Shown here: positions 25,401 through 32,699 of the stretch, piece by piece | Layout: each line of letters opens with the position of its first letter | How positions within the stretch are numbered: position 1 is the first letter of the stretch | Assembly: GCA_021741205.1 (NCBI GenBank) | Contig: JAIOYI010000017.1 | Span: 1 to 33,909, forward strand | Length of the DNA: 33,909 nt | Source of the DNA: Emcibacter sp. | GTDB taxonomy: Bacteria > Pseudomonadota > Alphaproteobacteria > Sphingomonadales > Emcibacteraceae | Reading direction: 5' to 3' | Translations under genes and position numbers: made by a program | Notes under the pieces: generated by a model | Databases searched by the model: none | The model's input: the letters and a program-made list of their open reading frames with translations, nothing else | Told to the model about the DNA's origin: nothing

Positions 25401-26010
25401 TGTAACGGCTCATGGCAATGCCATAAAGGCCGAAATTTAAATAATCAAGCAGATTTGATGGTGCAAGGATAGGCATCATCCATGATTCCATGATCTGTTC
25501 GCTCTGATGGTTCATACTGCTCGATACGGCGCCGTGATCGTCGCCTGCTATGACCAATACCCCACCATGAGGAGAGGCACCAAAGGCATTTCCATGTTTT
25601 AAGGCATCGCTGGCCCGATCAACGCCCGGGCCTTTGCCGTACCAGATACCAAAAACGCCGTCATAGTCTGCAAATTGTGATGTTTCCACCTGCTGACTAC
25701 CCAAAACGGCTGTTGCGGCCAATTCCTCGTTAATGCCAGGCTGAAATTTGATTTTGTGACGTTCAAGATGAGGGGCAGCGTGCCAAAGCTCTCGGTCATA
25801 ATTGCCAAGAGGCGATCCTCTATAACCTGAAATAAATCCAGCGGTGTTCAGGCCATTTTTCTCGTCACATTCGGCTTGTAGCATAGGAATACGCACCAAT
25901 GCATGGGTGCCAGTCAAAAATATTTGACCCGATGTTTTGGTATATCTGTCATCTAGATTATAGTCGGCAACTGTTTGCGTCTTTTGATTGATGGTGGTGG
26001 ATAAATTCAT
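22498..26010 (-). CDS. Fused indolepyruvate:ferredoxin oxidoreductase
   Basis: 1170-residue single-chain enzyme joining the IorA and IorB parts with a C-terminal extension (DUF6537-like). It oxidises aryl pyruvates from Trp, Phe or Tyr with CoA to aryl-acetyl-CoA, CO2 and reduced ferredoxin. The order seen is N-terminal Pyr-like domain (GYRGSPLGNYD), CSGCPHSTSTKVPEG at 448-462, ThDP-binding NLGDGTYYHSG near 510 with YNDAIAMTGGQP, and an Fe-S section with CEGCGDC and CNKDYSCVNGFC (650-694). A gamma-type domain starts at GIGGTGIVTIG near 738. The long form is typical of aerobic proteobacteria. The ATG follows AGGG. Divergent from an Lrp-type gene and likely co-transcribed with the aminotransferase that would supply its substrate. 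Confidence 0.95.
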   Translation of the reverse strand: MNLSTTINQKTQTVADYNLDDRYTKTSGQIFLTGTHALVRIPMLQAECDEKNGLNTAGFISGYRGSPLGNYDRELWHAAPHLERHKIKFQPGINEELAATAVLGSQQVETSQFADYDGVFGIWYGKGPGVDRASDALKHGNAFGASPHGGVLVIAGDDHGAVSSSMNHQSEQIMESWMMPILAPSNLLDYLNFGLYGIAMSRYSGCWTGFIATSEVLESAATVNMDKIKDDFVIPPHLGYDENALHYRWPDPFPLIEGRLMHHKLKAVHAFVRANPIDQLIWDSSKYFPKKRPLGIVTCGKGYLDLMQAFFNAGISQDMAEKAGISIYKIGLTWPIEPNGITAFASQFDKIMVVEEKRSFVEKQIREIFYNMPSEVRPIIIGKCDEKDKKLLDAEGEISPEDVLKALTPILKKLGFSDHIDEINKEIDQELNQIKTIKAKDFRTPYFCSGCPHSTSTKVPEGSRAMLGIGCHFMAGGMNRNTAYLTQMGGEGVNWIGQSKFTHEDHIFQNLGDGTYYHSGFLAIRQSVAAQSNITYKILYNDAIAMTGGQPLERVLSVSEISQQLHSEGVKPIYVVTDEPSKYKDDDIFAPNVTIHHRDELDDIQRKLRECKGVSALIYDQTCASEKRRRRKKNEFPDPPKRAFINDLVCEGCGDCSVASNCVSIMPYETELGRKRTIDQSSCNKDYSCVNGFCPSFVTVHGGAVKKGARTNPDTHMSLISQPALPSLKSGYDIMVTGIGGTGIVTIGQIIVMAAHLEGHGGSVLDFTGFAQKGGSVISYVRLAEKAQDLKAIRIGTGAADLLLGCDMVVAGGRETLRTLKANKTSVILNNQKNQTAQFVLSRDADIHDSEIAENITAIVGQTALDRIEATQIATALMGDSIATNMFLLGYAWQKGKIPLSLDALYRAIELNGVAVNGNKQSFSWGRIAATDMTLVEQSLHHPLEKNALFENLDDIIDYRANFLTEYQNKALADRYRKKINDIRHQEEKLGGKDHALSKAVAKNYFKLLAIKDEYEVARLYTNGEFERKINQQFEGDFKIHFHMAPPLLAKRDNKGHLRKMEFGGWVFKALQILARLRGLRGTFFDIFGKSSERKMERDLINYYEEMLDELSKYLQNENIFIAALIASTPSEIRGFGHVKEREIEKFYKRTKALLKDYQSRDKHSAITKS

Positions 26011-26101
26011 ATATTTACGCCCTAATATTTTTATTTAACATATAAATGGATAATATACCTAAAATACAGGGTATGTCCTTGCGATTTGAGGTAAGATATG
26101 C

Positions 26102-26119
26102 CAATATTAAGCAATATTA
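26102..26119. promoter_or_regulatory. Helically phased direct repeat before the second Lrp gene
   Basis: CAATATTA occurs at 26102-26109 and 26112-26119, a period of exactly ten bases, in the 145-base gap between the oxidoreductase and the divergent Lrp-type gene. A short ATACC/GGTAT inverted repeat lies at 26055-26074. Either may be an Lrp binding site; AT content lowers confidence. Confidence 0.35.
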
Positions 26120-26155
26120 TTTTAATAAATTGATTTTCATAAGAAGGATTAACCC

Positions 26156-26632
26156 TTGATTAAATTTGACCCCATAGATTTTAAAATTTTACGATTGATG
26201 CAGGAAAATGGCAGACTGTCCAACCATGATCTGGCAAAGCAAGTGGGCCTGTCGCCGTCCCCCTGCTGGAGACGCATGAAAAGACTGGAGGATGAGGGAA
26301 TTATTGACCATTATGCAGCCATTCTAAATGCGGAAAAGGCGGGGTTTCACTTGATTGCCTTTGCTCATGTTATGTTGGAAAAACATCAGATGGAAATGCT
26401 TGATCAATTTGATGCGGCCATTTGCGAACGGCCTGAGGTATTGGAATATTATTCCATGAGCGGAGATTATGATTTTCTGATGAAGGTGATTTCACGCAAT
26501 ATCAAGGAATATGAGGTCTTTCAAACGGGTTTTCTGATGCGGCTTCCTGTGGTGCGTTCGGTCAGCACAAGTTTTGTTCTAAAACAGAAAAAACACACCA
26601 CCCATTTGCCGCTTAAACTGTTGGAAGTATAA
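26156..26632 (+). CDS. Lrp/AsnC family regulator next to indolepyruvate oxidoreductase
   Basis: 158-residue regulator with winged helix-turn-helix (FDPIDFKILRLMQENGRLSNHDLAKQ and then VGLSPSPCWRRMKRLEDEG) and RAM domain (VLEYYSMSGDYDFLMKVISRNIKEYEVFQTGFLMRLP). The start codon is TTG at 26156: it has AGAAGG about nine bases upstream, and the family-specific N-terminus begins right after it, while the next in-frame Met would cut away the first helix. Divergence from the oxidoreductase gene suggests that it controls it. It is similar in plan to the Lrp at 20224, and together they flank the aromatic catabolism block. Confidence 0.92.
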   Translation: MIKFDPIDFKILRLMQENGRLSNHDLAKQVGLSPSPCWRRMKRLEDEGIIDHYAAILNAEKAGFHLIAFAHVMLEKHQMEMLDQFDAAICERPEVLEYYSMSGDYDFLMKVISRNIKEYEVFQTGFLMRLPVVRSVSTSFVLKQKKHTTHLPLKLLEV

Positions 26633-26697
26633 CGCATTATCGGGTATATTTATAAGTCACGGGTCGTTAAGGGGTGAAATTTTTACGGGAACGATAA

Positions 26698-27546
26698 ATG
26701 CTTAATAATATTGTGAAATATTTTTTATACGGTAGCATTTCACTTACTTGTTTTATCATTTTAAATTTTAATATGGCTGTGGCCCAGTCAGAGAACGCCT
26801 TTTATAGTCGGATAGATGCTTTTGACGGTTTTCCAGAATTTCAGGTTTCGGAAATAACCTTAGGGGCTGGTATGAAATATGAGCCAGATTATATCGGCTC
26901 TGATGATTATAAAATTCGTCCAAAATTTGCTCTTTATATGCGTGTGAAAGGGTTTTTGACCCTTGAGGATGGCGGTGTTGCCTTTGATCTTTTTGGACTT
27001 AATGATTTTGAATTTGGTCCTGTACTTCATATAACAGAGGGTCGCAATGCCAATGTTAATAAGGCACTCGAGGGACTTTCAAATATCAGTAGAAGTATTG
27101 ATCTTGGTTTTTTTGTCAAATTTACCATTGCAGATCGTTTTGTTGGTCGGATTCGGTATTTCAATGATGTTTTTTCGGGCGATAATGGTGGTGCCTTAGA
27201 ATTCTCTGTCAAAAGTTTGTTATATAATAAGGATAAAATGTCCATAACTTTGAATTTGGCCAGTGATTTGGTGGATAAAAGGCGCGCCACGCAATTTTTT
27301 GGTATTTCTGAGACGCAGGCATTGTCATCTGGTCTTCCTCAATTTCATCTTGGTGGGGGCTTTCAAGATTTTCGTACTGAAATAGAAGGCCGCTATAAAT
27401 TCGCTTCCAACTGGTCATGGAATAACTATATCCGCTATACTCGTCTATTAGGGAATATAGTTAATAGTCCAATTATTAATTCTGTAGGAACAGCAAACCA
27501 ATTTATCATCGGCAGCTACGCTACCTATACATTTACATTTCAATAA
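26698..27546 (+). CDS. MipA/OmpV family outer-membrane protein
   Basis: 282-residue predicted outer-membrane beta-barrel. A signal peptide covers residues 1 to about 30, with hydrophobic core FLYGSISLTCFIILNFNMAVA and probable cleavage after VAQ. The mature protein shows alternating strands from LGAGMKYEPDYIGSDDYKIRP, through the family-typical YFNDVFSGDNGG and RRATQFFGISETQALSSGLPQF, and ends in YTFTFQ, close to the usual terminal aromatic. In E. coli MipA scaffolds murein enzymes, but OmpV-like proteins are varied. The ATG is preceded by GGGAA. DUF302 follows after 19 bases, probably in one transcript. Confidence 0.87.
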   Translation: MLNNIVKYFLYGSISLTCFIILNFNMAVAQSENAFYSRIDAFDGFPEFQVSEITLGAGMKYEPDYIGSDDYKIRPKFALYMRVKGFLTLEDGGVAFDLFGLNDFEFGPVLHITEGRNANVNKALEGLSNISRSIDLGFFVKFTIADRFVGRIRYFNDVFSGDNGGALEFSVKSLLYNKDKMSITLNLASDLVDKRRATQFFGISETQALSSGLPQFHLGGGFQDFRTEIEGRYKFASNWSWNNYIRYTRLLGNIVNSPIINSVGTANQFIIGSYATYTFTFQ

Positions 27547-27565
27547 ATAGGCATAAGGAATTTTC

Positions 27566-27949
27566 ATGAAATATATAAAAGAGACATCAAAATCCGTGGA
27601 ACAAGCCGTTACCGATTTACAAGAAGCGGTCGTGCGTCATAAATTTGGCGTTCTTCATATTCATAATCTTCAGGAGACGTTAAAGAAAAAAGGCGTGGAC
27701 TTCCCCAATGCCTGTCAAATTCTTGATATCTGCAATCCTCAAAAGGCCAAGGCGGTTCTCATGTTGGATATGGCGCTTAATATGGTGCTTCCCTGCCGTG
27801 TTTCGGTTTATTCTGAGCAGGGTATAACCAAAATTGGTATGATCCGCCCGACAGCAATGTTGAAAGCCTTATCCAATTCTTCTGAATTATCAAAAATAGC
27901 AGAGGATGTGGAAAAAGAGATTGTCGCCATGATCAATGAGGCTTTGTGA
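27566..27949 (+). CDS. DUF302 family protein
   Basis: 127-residue soluble protein whose whole length fits the DUF302 fold. It opens with KSVEQAVTDLQEAVVRHKFGVLHIHNL, continues with the Cys-containing CQILDICNPQKAKAVLMLD segment and NMVLPCRVSVYSEQGITKIGMIRPTAML, then a C-terminal helix. The function of the family is not known. There is no signal peptide, although many relatives are exported. AAGGA lies before the ATG. It lies 19 bases downstream of the MipA-like gene and is convergent with the GFA-type gene, 77 bases away, without a clear terminator. Confidence 0.88.
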   Translation: MKYIKETSKSVEQAVTDLQEAVVRHKFGVLHIHNLQETLKKKGVDFPNACQILDICNPQKAKAVLMLDMALNMVLPCRVSVYSEQGITKIGMIRPTAMLKALSNSSELSKIAEDVEKEIVAMINEAL

Positions 27950-28026
27950 TATTGAGATAAGATTGTACGTTAACATCAAAAAATGTTTAATATAAACGCC
28001 TAAAATTCAAAAATGACGATAGAAAA

Positions 28027-28422
28027 TTATGAGCCACTTTCTTTAAATCTTGGCAAATTATCCGCAATAGTTACATGGCTTATTTGGCTTTTTGTCCAGA
28101 TATGCCGAATAGCCTTGAAATCTTCAGGGTTATCCATAATACCAAGGGCTATATCAAAACTTCTGGGCGAAGAAAAACAGATGGTTGAGCCACAGTCAGG
28201 ACAGAAACCTCTTTGGTTATTGGGACTTGATTGAAAATAGCTTAAAGCTCCTGATGTGATTTTGACGTTATTTCTATCAAAAACGATAAGAGGCAAAAAG
28301 GCCGAACCAGAGACTTGTTGGCACCATTTGCAATGGCAATATTCCATGTATTTTGCGGGGCCTGTGGCTTCTAAGGTGATTTTTCCGCACAGACATCTAG
28401 CCGTATGAATTTCTGCCGTCAT
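28027..28422 (-). CDS. GFA-fold zinc protein (CENP-V/GFA family)
   Basis: 131-residue protein of the family named after glutathione-dependent formaldehyde-activating enzyme. Zinc-binding cysteines are all visible: C10 and C12 in ARCLCGK, C29, C31 and C34 in EYCHCKWCQQVSGSAF, and a CxxC pair in GFCPDCGSTI. Despite the name, most members have no proven formaldehyde activity. The start at 28422 is fixed by an ATGA overlap with the stop of the upstream glutathione transferase-like gene; the open frame further upstream lies within that gene. Coupled translation with a glutathione enzyme suggests a glutathione-adduct or detoxification role (inference). Confidence 0.88.
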   Translation of the reverse strand: MTAEIHTARCLCGKITLEATGPAKYMEYCHCKWCQQVSGSAFLPLIVFDRNNVKITSGALSYFQSSPNNQRGFCPDCGSTICFSSPRSFDIALGIMDNPEDFKAIRHIWTKSQISHVTIADNLPRFKESGS

Positions 28423-29042
28423 ATTTTTTTCCAATCTTTTGGATACATGGATATAAAATCTGGTCTTTGTTCTATACGTGTAATCCATTTTTGAATATTG
28501 GGAAATAGAGATAAATTAAAATCACCCATTTCCGCCTTGTGGGTGTAGGAAAATAGAGCAATATCTGCGATACTGTAATCTTCACCCACCAAATATTCAT
28601 GTTTTTTCAGCCTATGTTCCATAATTTGCAGTGCCGCATAGCCCTTGGTGTGAAGCGTTGGAATTTCTGCTCGTCTTGGGCTGTCACAGGGCAACATGGT
28701 CAGGATATATTTGGCAACCGCAACAAAGGGCTCATGGCTATATTGTTCGAAAAATAACCATTGCATAACCTCGGCCTGCTGCCATTTATCCTTTGGAAAA
28801 AATATGGTATTTACACCAAAATAATAGAGAATAGCATTGGATTCTGCAAGACAACGACCATCCTCGAATTCAACCACAGGGATCCGTCCATTGGAATTAA
28901 TACGGGTGAGGAAGTCTGATGTTCTTGTGGCGCCCTTTGTGACATCATATTGGATAGAATTGAAAGGGATGCCGAGTTGATGTAATAAAAGACGTACCTT
29001 AAAGGCATTGCCAGATTCAATATTGTCGTGGAGAATAAGCAT
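28419..29042 (-). CDS. Glutathione S-transferase family protein
   Basis: 207-residue cytosolic protein with an N-terminal thioredoxin-like domain (LILHDNIESGNAFKVRLLLHQLGIPF, then NGRIPVVEFEDGRCLAESNAILYYFG with the cis-Pro and the ES pair that binds the glutathione gamma-glutamyl group) and a C-terminal helical domain (DYSIADIALFSYTHKAEMGDF). The catalytic residue is unclear: the N-terminal position often occupied by Ser or Tyr holds Asn/Ser (ESGNAF). AGGAGC precedes the ATG. It overlaps the GFA-type gene by four bases and follows mutY by 11, so mutY, this gene and the GFA gene probably share a transcript. Confidence 0.92.
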   Translation of the reverse strand: MLILHDNIESGNAFKVRLLLHQLGIPFNSIQYDVTKGATRTSDFLTRINSNGRIPVVEFEDGRCLAESNAILYYFGVNTIFFPKDKWQQAEVMQWLFFEQYSHEPFVAVAKYILTMLPCDSPRRAEIPTLHTKGYAALQIMEHRLKKHEYLVGEDYSIADIALFSYTHKAEMGDFNLSLFPNIQKWITRIEQRPDFISMYPKDWKKI

Positions 29043-29053
29043 TGTTGTTGCTC

Positions 29054-30157
29054 CTATAAATCGAGGACGGGCTCCTTAAGATGATCAATGACTTTCATCA
29101 TGACCGTAGGCAGAGCCAAATCTTCAATGCGGCTGAAAGGAAACCAGTCACCCTCTTGCAAATCAATCATTTCTAATAATTCAAGGCGGATCACTTTAAG
29201 TTCTAAATGAAAATGGGTGAAACTGTGACGCACCATACCATGTGTTTCCTTCCAATTGGCAATAATAGGAATTTGAGGGGTGGGAACATCGTTCCAGTCA
29301 TCACTCTCTATCCAATCGGTTGAGGGAATTTCCATCATACCACCAAGTAACCCCGTCTCAGGTCTTCTGCAAAGCCAGAGATGATTTTTATATTCTGCCC
29401 AAAAGGCATAGCCCCGTCTAGTGGGCTTGGTTTTTTTTGATAGGCGATTGGGTAGCTGTTCGGAAGTGCCAAGGGCATTGGATATGCAATAATTTTCCCA
29501 CGGGCAACGTCCTGTGCATTTTAATAATTTTGGGCCGCAAATATCTGAGCCTAAATCCATAACAGCCTGTGCATAATCACCAGCCCTATGATCTGGAGTC
29601 ATTTGTTCGGCAATTTTTTTTAATTCAGGCTTTGCATCGGGTAGGGCGGTGGTCACATTAAACAGACGCGCCATTACGCGCTCAATATTACCGTCCATAA
29701 CGGTGGCTTTCCGATCAAAGGCAATGGCGGCAATGGCCGCCGCCGTATAAGAGCCTATCCCTGGAAGTTTGACAAGTTCCTGTTCATCCTCTGGAAATTT
29801 TCCGTGAAATTCATTGGTGATGATTTGGGCACATTTATGTAAATTTCTCGCCCGAGCATAATAGCCAAGTCCCGCCCATGTGGAAAGAATGTCATCCAGT
29901 TCGGCATTGGCTAAATCCTGAACCGTTGGCCAACGGTTTAAGAATTTCTCATAATAAGGAATAACAGACGCCACGGTCGTTTGTTGCAACATAATCTCGC
30001 TAAGCCAAACATGATAAGGATCAGAGAATTGGTTACTGTGCGGGGGCGTGCGCCATGGCAGGTCCCTAGCATTCACGTCATACCAGTCCAGCAAAATATC
30101 CGATAATAAGGCTAGATCTATATCAATAGGAGGCGTTGAAGAAATAATATTATCCAC
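29054..30157 (-). CDS. mutY: A/G-specific adenine glycosylase
   Basis: 367-residue base-excision enzyme that removes adenine mispaired with 8-oxoguanine. The glycosylase core has WLSEIMLQQTTVASVIPYYEKF with the catalytic Glu, the helix-hairpin-helix LVKLPGIGSYTAAAIAAIA, and the catalytic Asp in TVMDGNIERVMARL. The NUDIX-like C-terminal domain that reads 8-oxoG spans about residues 240-360 (KETHGMVRHSFTHFHLEL). The Fe-S loop cysteines are spaced C-x6-C-x3-C-x5-C instead of the usual x6-x2-x5. The start is GTG at 30157 without a strong ribosome site. The order mutY (minus) beside dciA, dsbA and smc (plus) is conserved in alphaproteobacteria; here DUF3667 lies between. Confidence 0.95.
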   Translation of the reverse strand: MDNIISSTPPIDIDLALLSDILLDWYDVNARDLPWRTPPHSNQFSDPYHVWLSEIMLQQTTVASVIPYYEKFLNRWPTVQDLANAELDDILSTWAGLGYYARARNLHKCAQIITNEFHGKFPEDEQELVKLPGIGSYTAAAIAAIAFDRKATVMDGNIERVMARLFNVTTALPDAKPELKKIAEQMTPDHRAGDYAQAVMDLGSDICGPKLLKCTGRCPWENYCISNALGTSEQLPNRLSKKTKPTRRGYAFWAEYKNHLWLCRRPETGLLGGMMEIPSTDWIESDDWNDVPTPQIPIIANWKETHGMVRHSFTHFHLELKVIRLELLEMIDLQEGDWFPFSRIEDLALPTVMMKVIDHLKEPVLDL

Positions 30158-30228
30158 GGTTTGTTAAAATAAATCGGGACTATACAGGACATAAAGCCTA
30201 AATCCAAGAGGGGTTTTTTAAGGGTCTG

Positions 30229-31284
30229 TTATACTTTTGTAAGCCCATAACCGATCACTGTAATAATTCCAGTTGCTATGAAAATACAATAGGTAAGGCC
30301 GATAAAAAATCCCTTAAAAAATGTTTTGGCAGGACTTTGTCGATAGATCGTAAATAACGCAATCCACAGATATAGTGGTATGTACCAAAATATATAAGGA
30401 AGTAGGTTCCGACTTATTGGTATGAAATGATAACACAGCAACATTCCCGTAAATAATAAGAAGATAAAGGCATGATAATGAAGAGAAAAAACCAGATGTT
30501 CAATATAATATTTTTTTTGTCCAATGTAGAAAATCTTTAGAATGACAGCAAATAAGGGCAACATAAAAAACATCATTTTTGGAATCCACTCCGCAAAAAT
30601 TTTATTGAGAAGTTTAGGGTCCTGCCAAATTTTTTTGATGCCGGTTATGAAACTAATAACATTTTCTTTTGGGGTAATATCTGTATGAATTGCATTATTA
30701 TTGTCAGCATTTTCTTTTTTAATTTTTTCAATTGTATTTTCTAGAACTTCTTCAACAGTTTTTCCATCAACCAATGAAGGCGAATTTAAGGTTTTGTCTG
30801 AAATTTCTTGGGAGGCATTATTGTCTTTAGAATCATGCGTACTAAAAGGAATGATGTTATTTTCGCTTTGAGTAATGGTAGCGTTGTTAAGTTTTATACT
30901 ATTTGTATCAAAAAGTTGAAAATCTATATTGACCAAAAGAAGAAAGAAAATGACGCTCACGACCAGATACTGGCGAAAGGGTGGCACAAAACTTGCCCGG
31001 CGACCACGATTAAATTCTCGTGTAATATAACCAGGTTTTAAAAACAATGGATATAATGTATTTAAGAAACGTGAATCAAAGGCAAAAAGATCACCAAATG
31101 CATCCTCTATTAAGGTCCAGAAAGGCCGTAATAGATTAAAATTCTTTTGACCGCAAAATGCGCAGTAATTCCCCGTCAAGATTTCATTGCAGTTTGGACA
31201 AAGAGAAGGGTTCAGTTTTGGCAAATTCTGTCTATTGCTATCTATGTTTGCTGAAATAATGGTTGTGTCAATTTCTTGTGACAT
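30229..31284 (-). CDS. DUF3667 family membrane protein
   Basis: 351-residue protein with an N-terminal zinc-ribbon-like pair (C29, C32 in LCPNCNE; C41, C44 in NYCAFCGQKN), the family block FWTLIEDAFGDLFAFDSRFLNTLYPLFLKPGYITREF with RRASFVPPFRQYLVVSVIFFLLL, and then a polar, Asn-rich region of about 100 residues. Four hydrophobic helices follow (KMMFFMLPLFAVILKIF to ATGIITVIGYGL). The zinc ribbon would be cytosolic. The function is unknown. It is divergent from dciA and lies 71 bases ahead of mutY on the same strand, with no terminator I can recognise. Confidence 0.85.
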   Translation of the reverse strand: MSQEIDTTIISANIDSNRQNLPKLNPSLCPNCNEILTGNYCAFCGQKNFNLLRPFWTLIEDAFGDLFAFDSRFLNTLYPLFLKPGYITREFNRGRRASFVPPFRQYLVVSVIFFLLLVNIDFQLFDTNSIKLNNATITQSENNIIPFSTHDSKDNNASQEISDKTLNSPSLVDGKTVEEVLENTIEKIKKENADNNNAIHTDITPKENVISFITGIKKIWQDPKLLNKIFAEWIPKMMFFMLPLFAVILKIFYIGQKKYYIEHLVFSLHYHAFIFLLFTGMLLCYHFIPISRNLLPYIFWYIPLYLWIALFTIYRQSPAKTFFKGFFIGLTYCIFIATGIITVIGYGLTKV

Positions 31285-31406
31285 TATTTAATCCCTATTA
31301 TCTGCTTTCCGCTTTTATATTAAGGCATGATGTTACTCTATTATTTAACAGATCACAATTCTGACATATTACTGTATATTCTGGTTGAAATTGATATATT
31401 AGGGTC

Positions 31407-31949
31407 ATGTCGGACAACATTAAACATAAAACAGTAACGATTGCTGAGGCGGCTCAAAAAGCCAGCCATAATGCCTTTCGTCGTTACGGCTTTTCCCAGC
31501 GGGAAATTCTGGCTCGTTGGCCAGATATTGTGGGGGCTGCTTTGGCAGATTGCAGTATGCCAGAACGCCTTACATTTGACCGAAGTGAGAAACGTGGCGG
31601 TACACTCTATATTAGGGTGCAGGGAAGCATGGTGCCTGAATTGCAACATTATGAGGCCATTGTGATTGAGCGGATTAATTCCTATTATGGTTATCAGGCT
31701 GTGGAAAGATTTATCTATCGTCATGGTCCCGTGCCTATGCGCAACAGAAAAATTAAGCGATCTTCACCTTCTTTAACTGATTCTCAGGAAAAATTTGTAA
31801 AGGAACAAATAGAAGGGGTTAAAAATGCCGAATTACAAAGGGCTCTGTTTCAGTTGGGATGTGAGGTACTTGGTACAGAAAAACACAGGGAAACAAAGAC
31901 TATCAGCAGATTTACCCGTCGGGGTATGGGTAGACAAAAGACAGAATAA
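31407..31949 (+). CDS. dciA: DUF721/DciA family protein, replicative helicase loader type
   Basis: 180-residue protein of the DUF721 family. DciA members bind DnaB and help load it at the origin in bacteria lacking DnaC or DnaI. The domain covers about residues 20-110, with FRRYGFSQREILARWPDIVGAALADCSMPERLTF near its start and a beta-rich section TLYIRVQGSMVPELQHYEAIVIERINSYYG. A basic, probably disordered C-terminal part follows. It lies upstream of dsbA and smc in the arrangement usual in alphaproteobacteria. The ATG follows AGGG very closely, so the ribosome site is weak. Function is inferred from the family. Confidence 0.88.
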   Translation: MSDNIKHKTVTIAEAAQKASHNAFRRYGFSQREILARWPDIVGAALADCSMPERLTFDRSEKRGGTLYIRVQGSMVPELQHYEAIVIERINSYYGYQAVERFIYRHGPVPMRNRKIKRSSPSLTDSQEKFVKEQIEGVKNAELQRALFQLGCEVLGTEKHRETKTISRFTRRGMGRQKTE

Positions 31950-32015
31950 AATTCTTTACTTGATTTTGTCTACTATTAATTTTTATACTTTAATACAACA
32001 TATTGTGGATATAAG

Positions 32016-32699
32016 ATGATCAAACAACTATATAAACGAAAATATTACATTGCTTCATTCGTCATTTCTTTTTTAATGGCGCTATCTTTTAACATGGCAC
32101 TGTCTTTTAACAATGCATGGGCGGAAGAAAAATCCTTTCTGAATTATGATATGGTTATGGGTGATAAAAATGCACCCATCGAAATCATTGAATATGCCTC
32201 CACCACTTGTCCTCATTGTGCGCATTTCCATGAAAACATTATGCCAGAATTAAAAAAGAAATTTGTGGATACGGGAAAAGTAAAAATTATTTTCCGCAAT
32301 TATGTTTTTCAACAACCTTTTGATATTTTTGCGACATCTTTGAATCGCTGTGTCTCAGAGGATAAATTTTTTCCACTTCTTGGACTTTATTTCAAACGCC
32401 AGCCAGCTTGGGTAAAATATAAAGAATTTGGTGAATTAAAACCATATGGAAAATATGCCATGCTCGGCTATGCTAAGGGCGAGGTCATTAAGATTGCTAA
32501 AATTGCGGGTATGAGCGAAACCGAGGCTTATCAATGTTTGGCTAGAACTGATGTATTGAAATTTTTGATGGATACTAACGCCGATGCTCAAGAAAAATAT
32601 CAAGTCAATAGTACGCCGACGATTATTGTAAATGGCAAGAAACTTGATGGTTATGAATTGGACGTTATTGAAAAAGCAATCATGGCGGAAAGCAAGTAA
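32016..32699 (+). CDS. DsbA-family thiol:disulfide oxidoreductase (first copy)
   Basis: 227-residue periplasmic thioredoxin-fold protein. A signal peptide runs to about residue 36 (cleavage after AWA) and contains a tandem repeat MALSFN-MALSFN. The mature part begins near YDMVMGDKNAPIEIIEYAS, carries the active site CPHC at C65-C68, and has the cis-Pro loop NSTPTIIVNGKKLDG near residue 205. It would form disulfides in secreted proteins or, as a monothiol-like DsbA/Com1 relative, assist folding. No DsbB gene is adjacent. It ends in TAATG, overlapping by one base the second copy, so the two are translationally coupled. Confidence 0.93.
   Translation: MIKQLYKRKYYIASFVISFLMALSFNMALSFNNAWAEEKSFLNYDMVMGDKNAPIEIIEYASTTCPHCAHFHENIMPELKKKFVDTGKVKIIFRNYVFQQPFDIFATSLNRCVSEDKFFPLLGLYFKRQPAWVKYKEFGELKPYGKYAMLGYAKGEVIKIAKIAGMSETEAYQCLARTDVLKFLMDTNADAQEKYQVNSTPTIIVNGKKLDGYELDVIEKAIMAESK

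Noticed and set aside
28013..28234. Plus-strand frame of 73 codons over the end of the GFA gene
   Set aside because: It is antisense to the zinc-binding CxxC region of the GFA protein and has no ribosome site.
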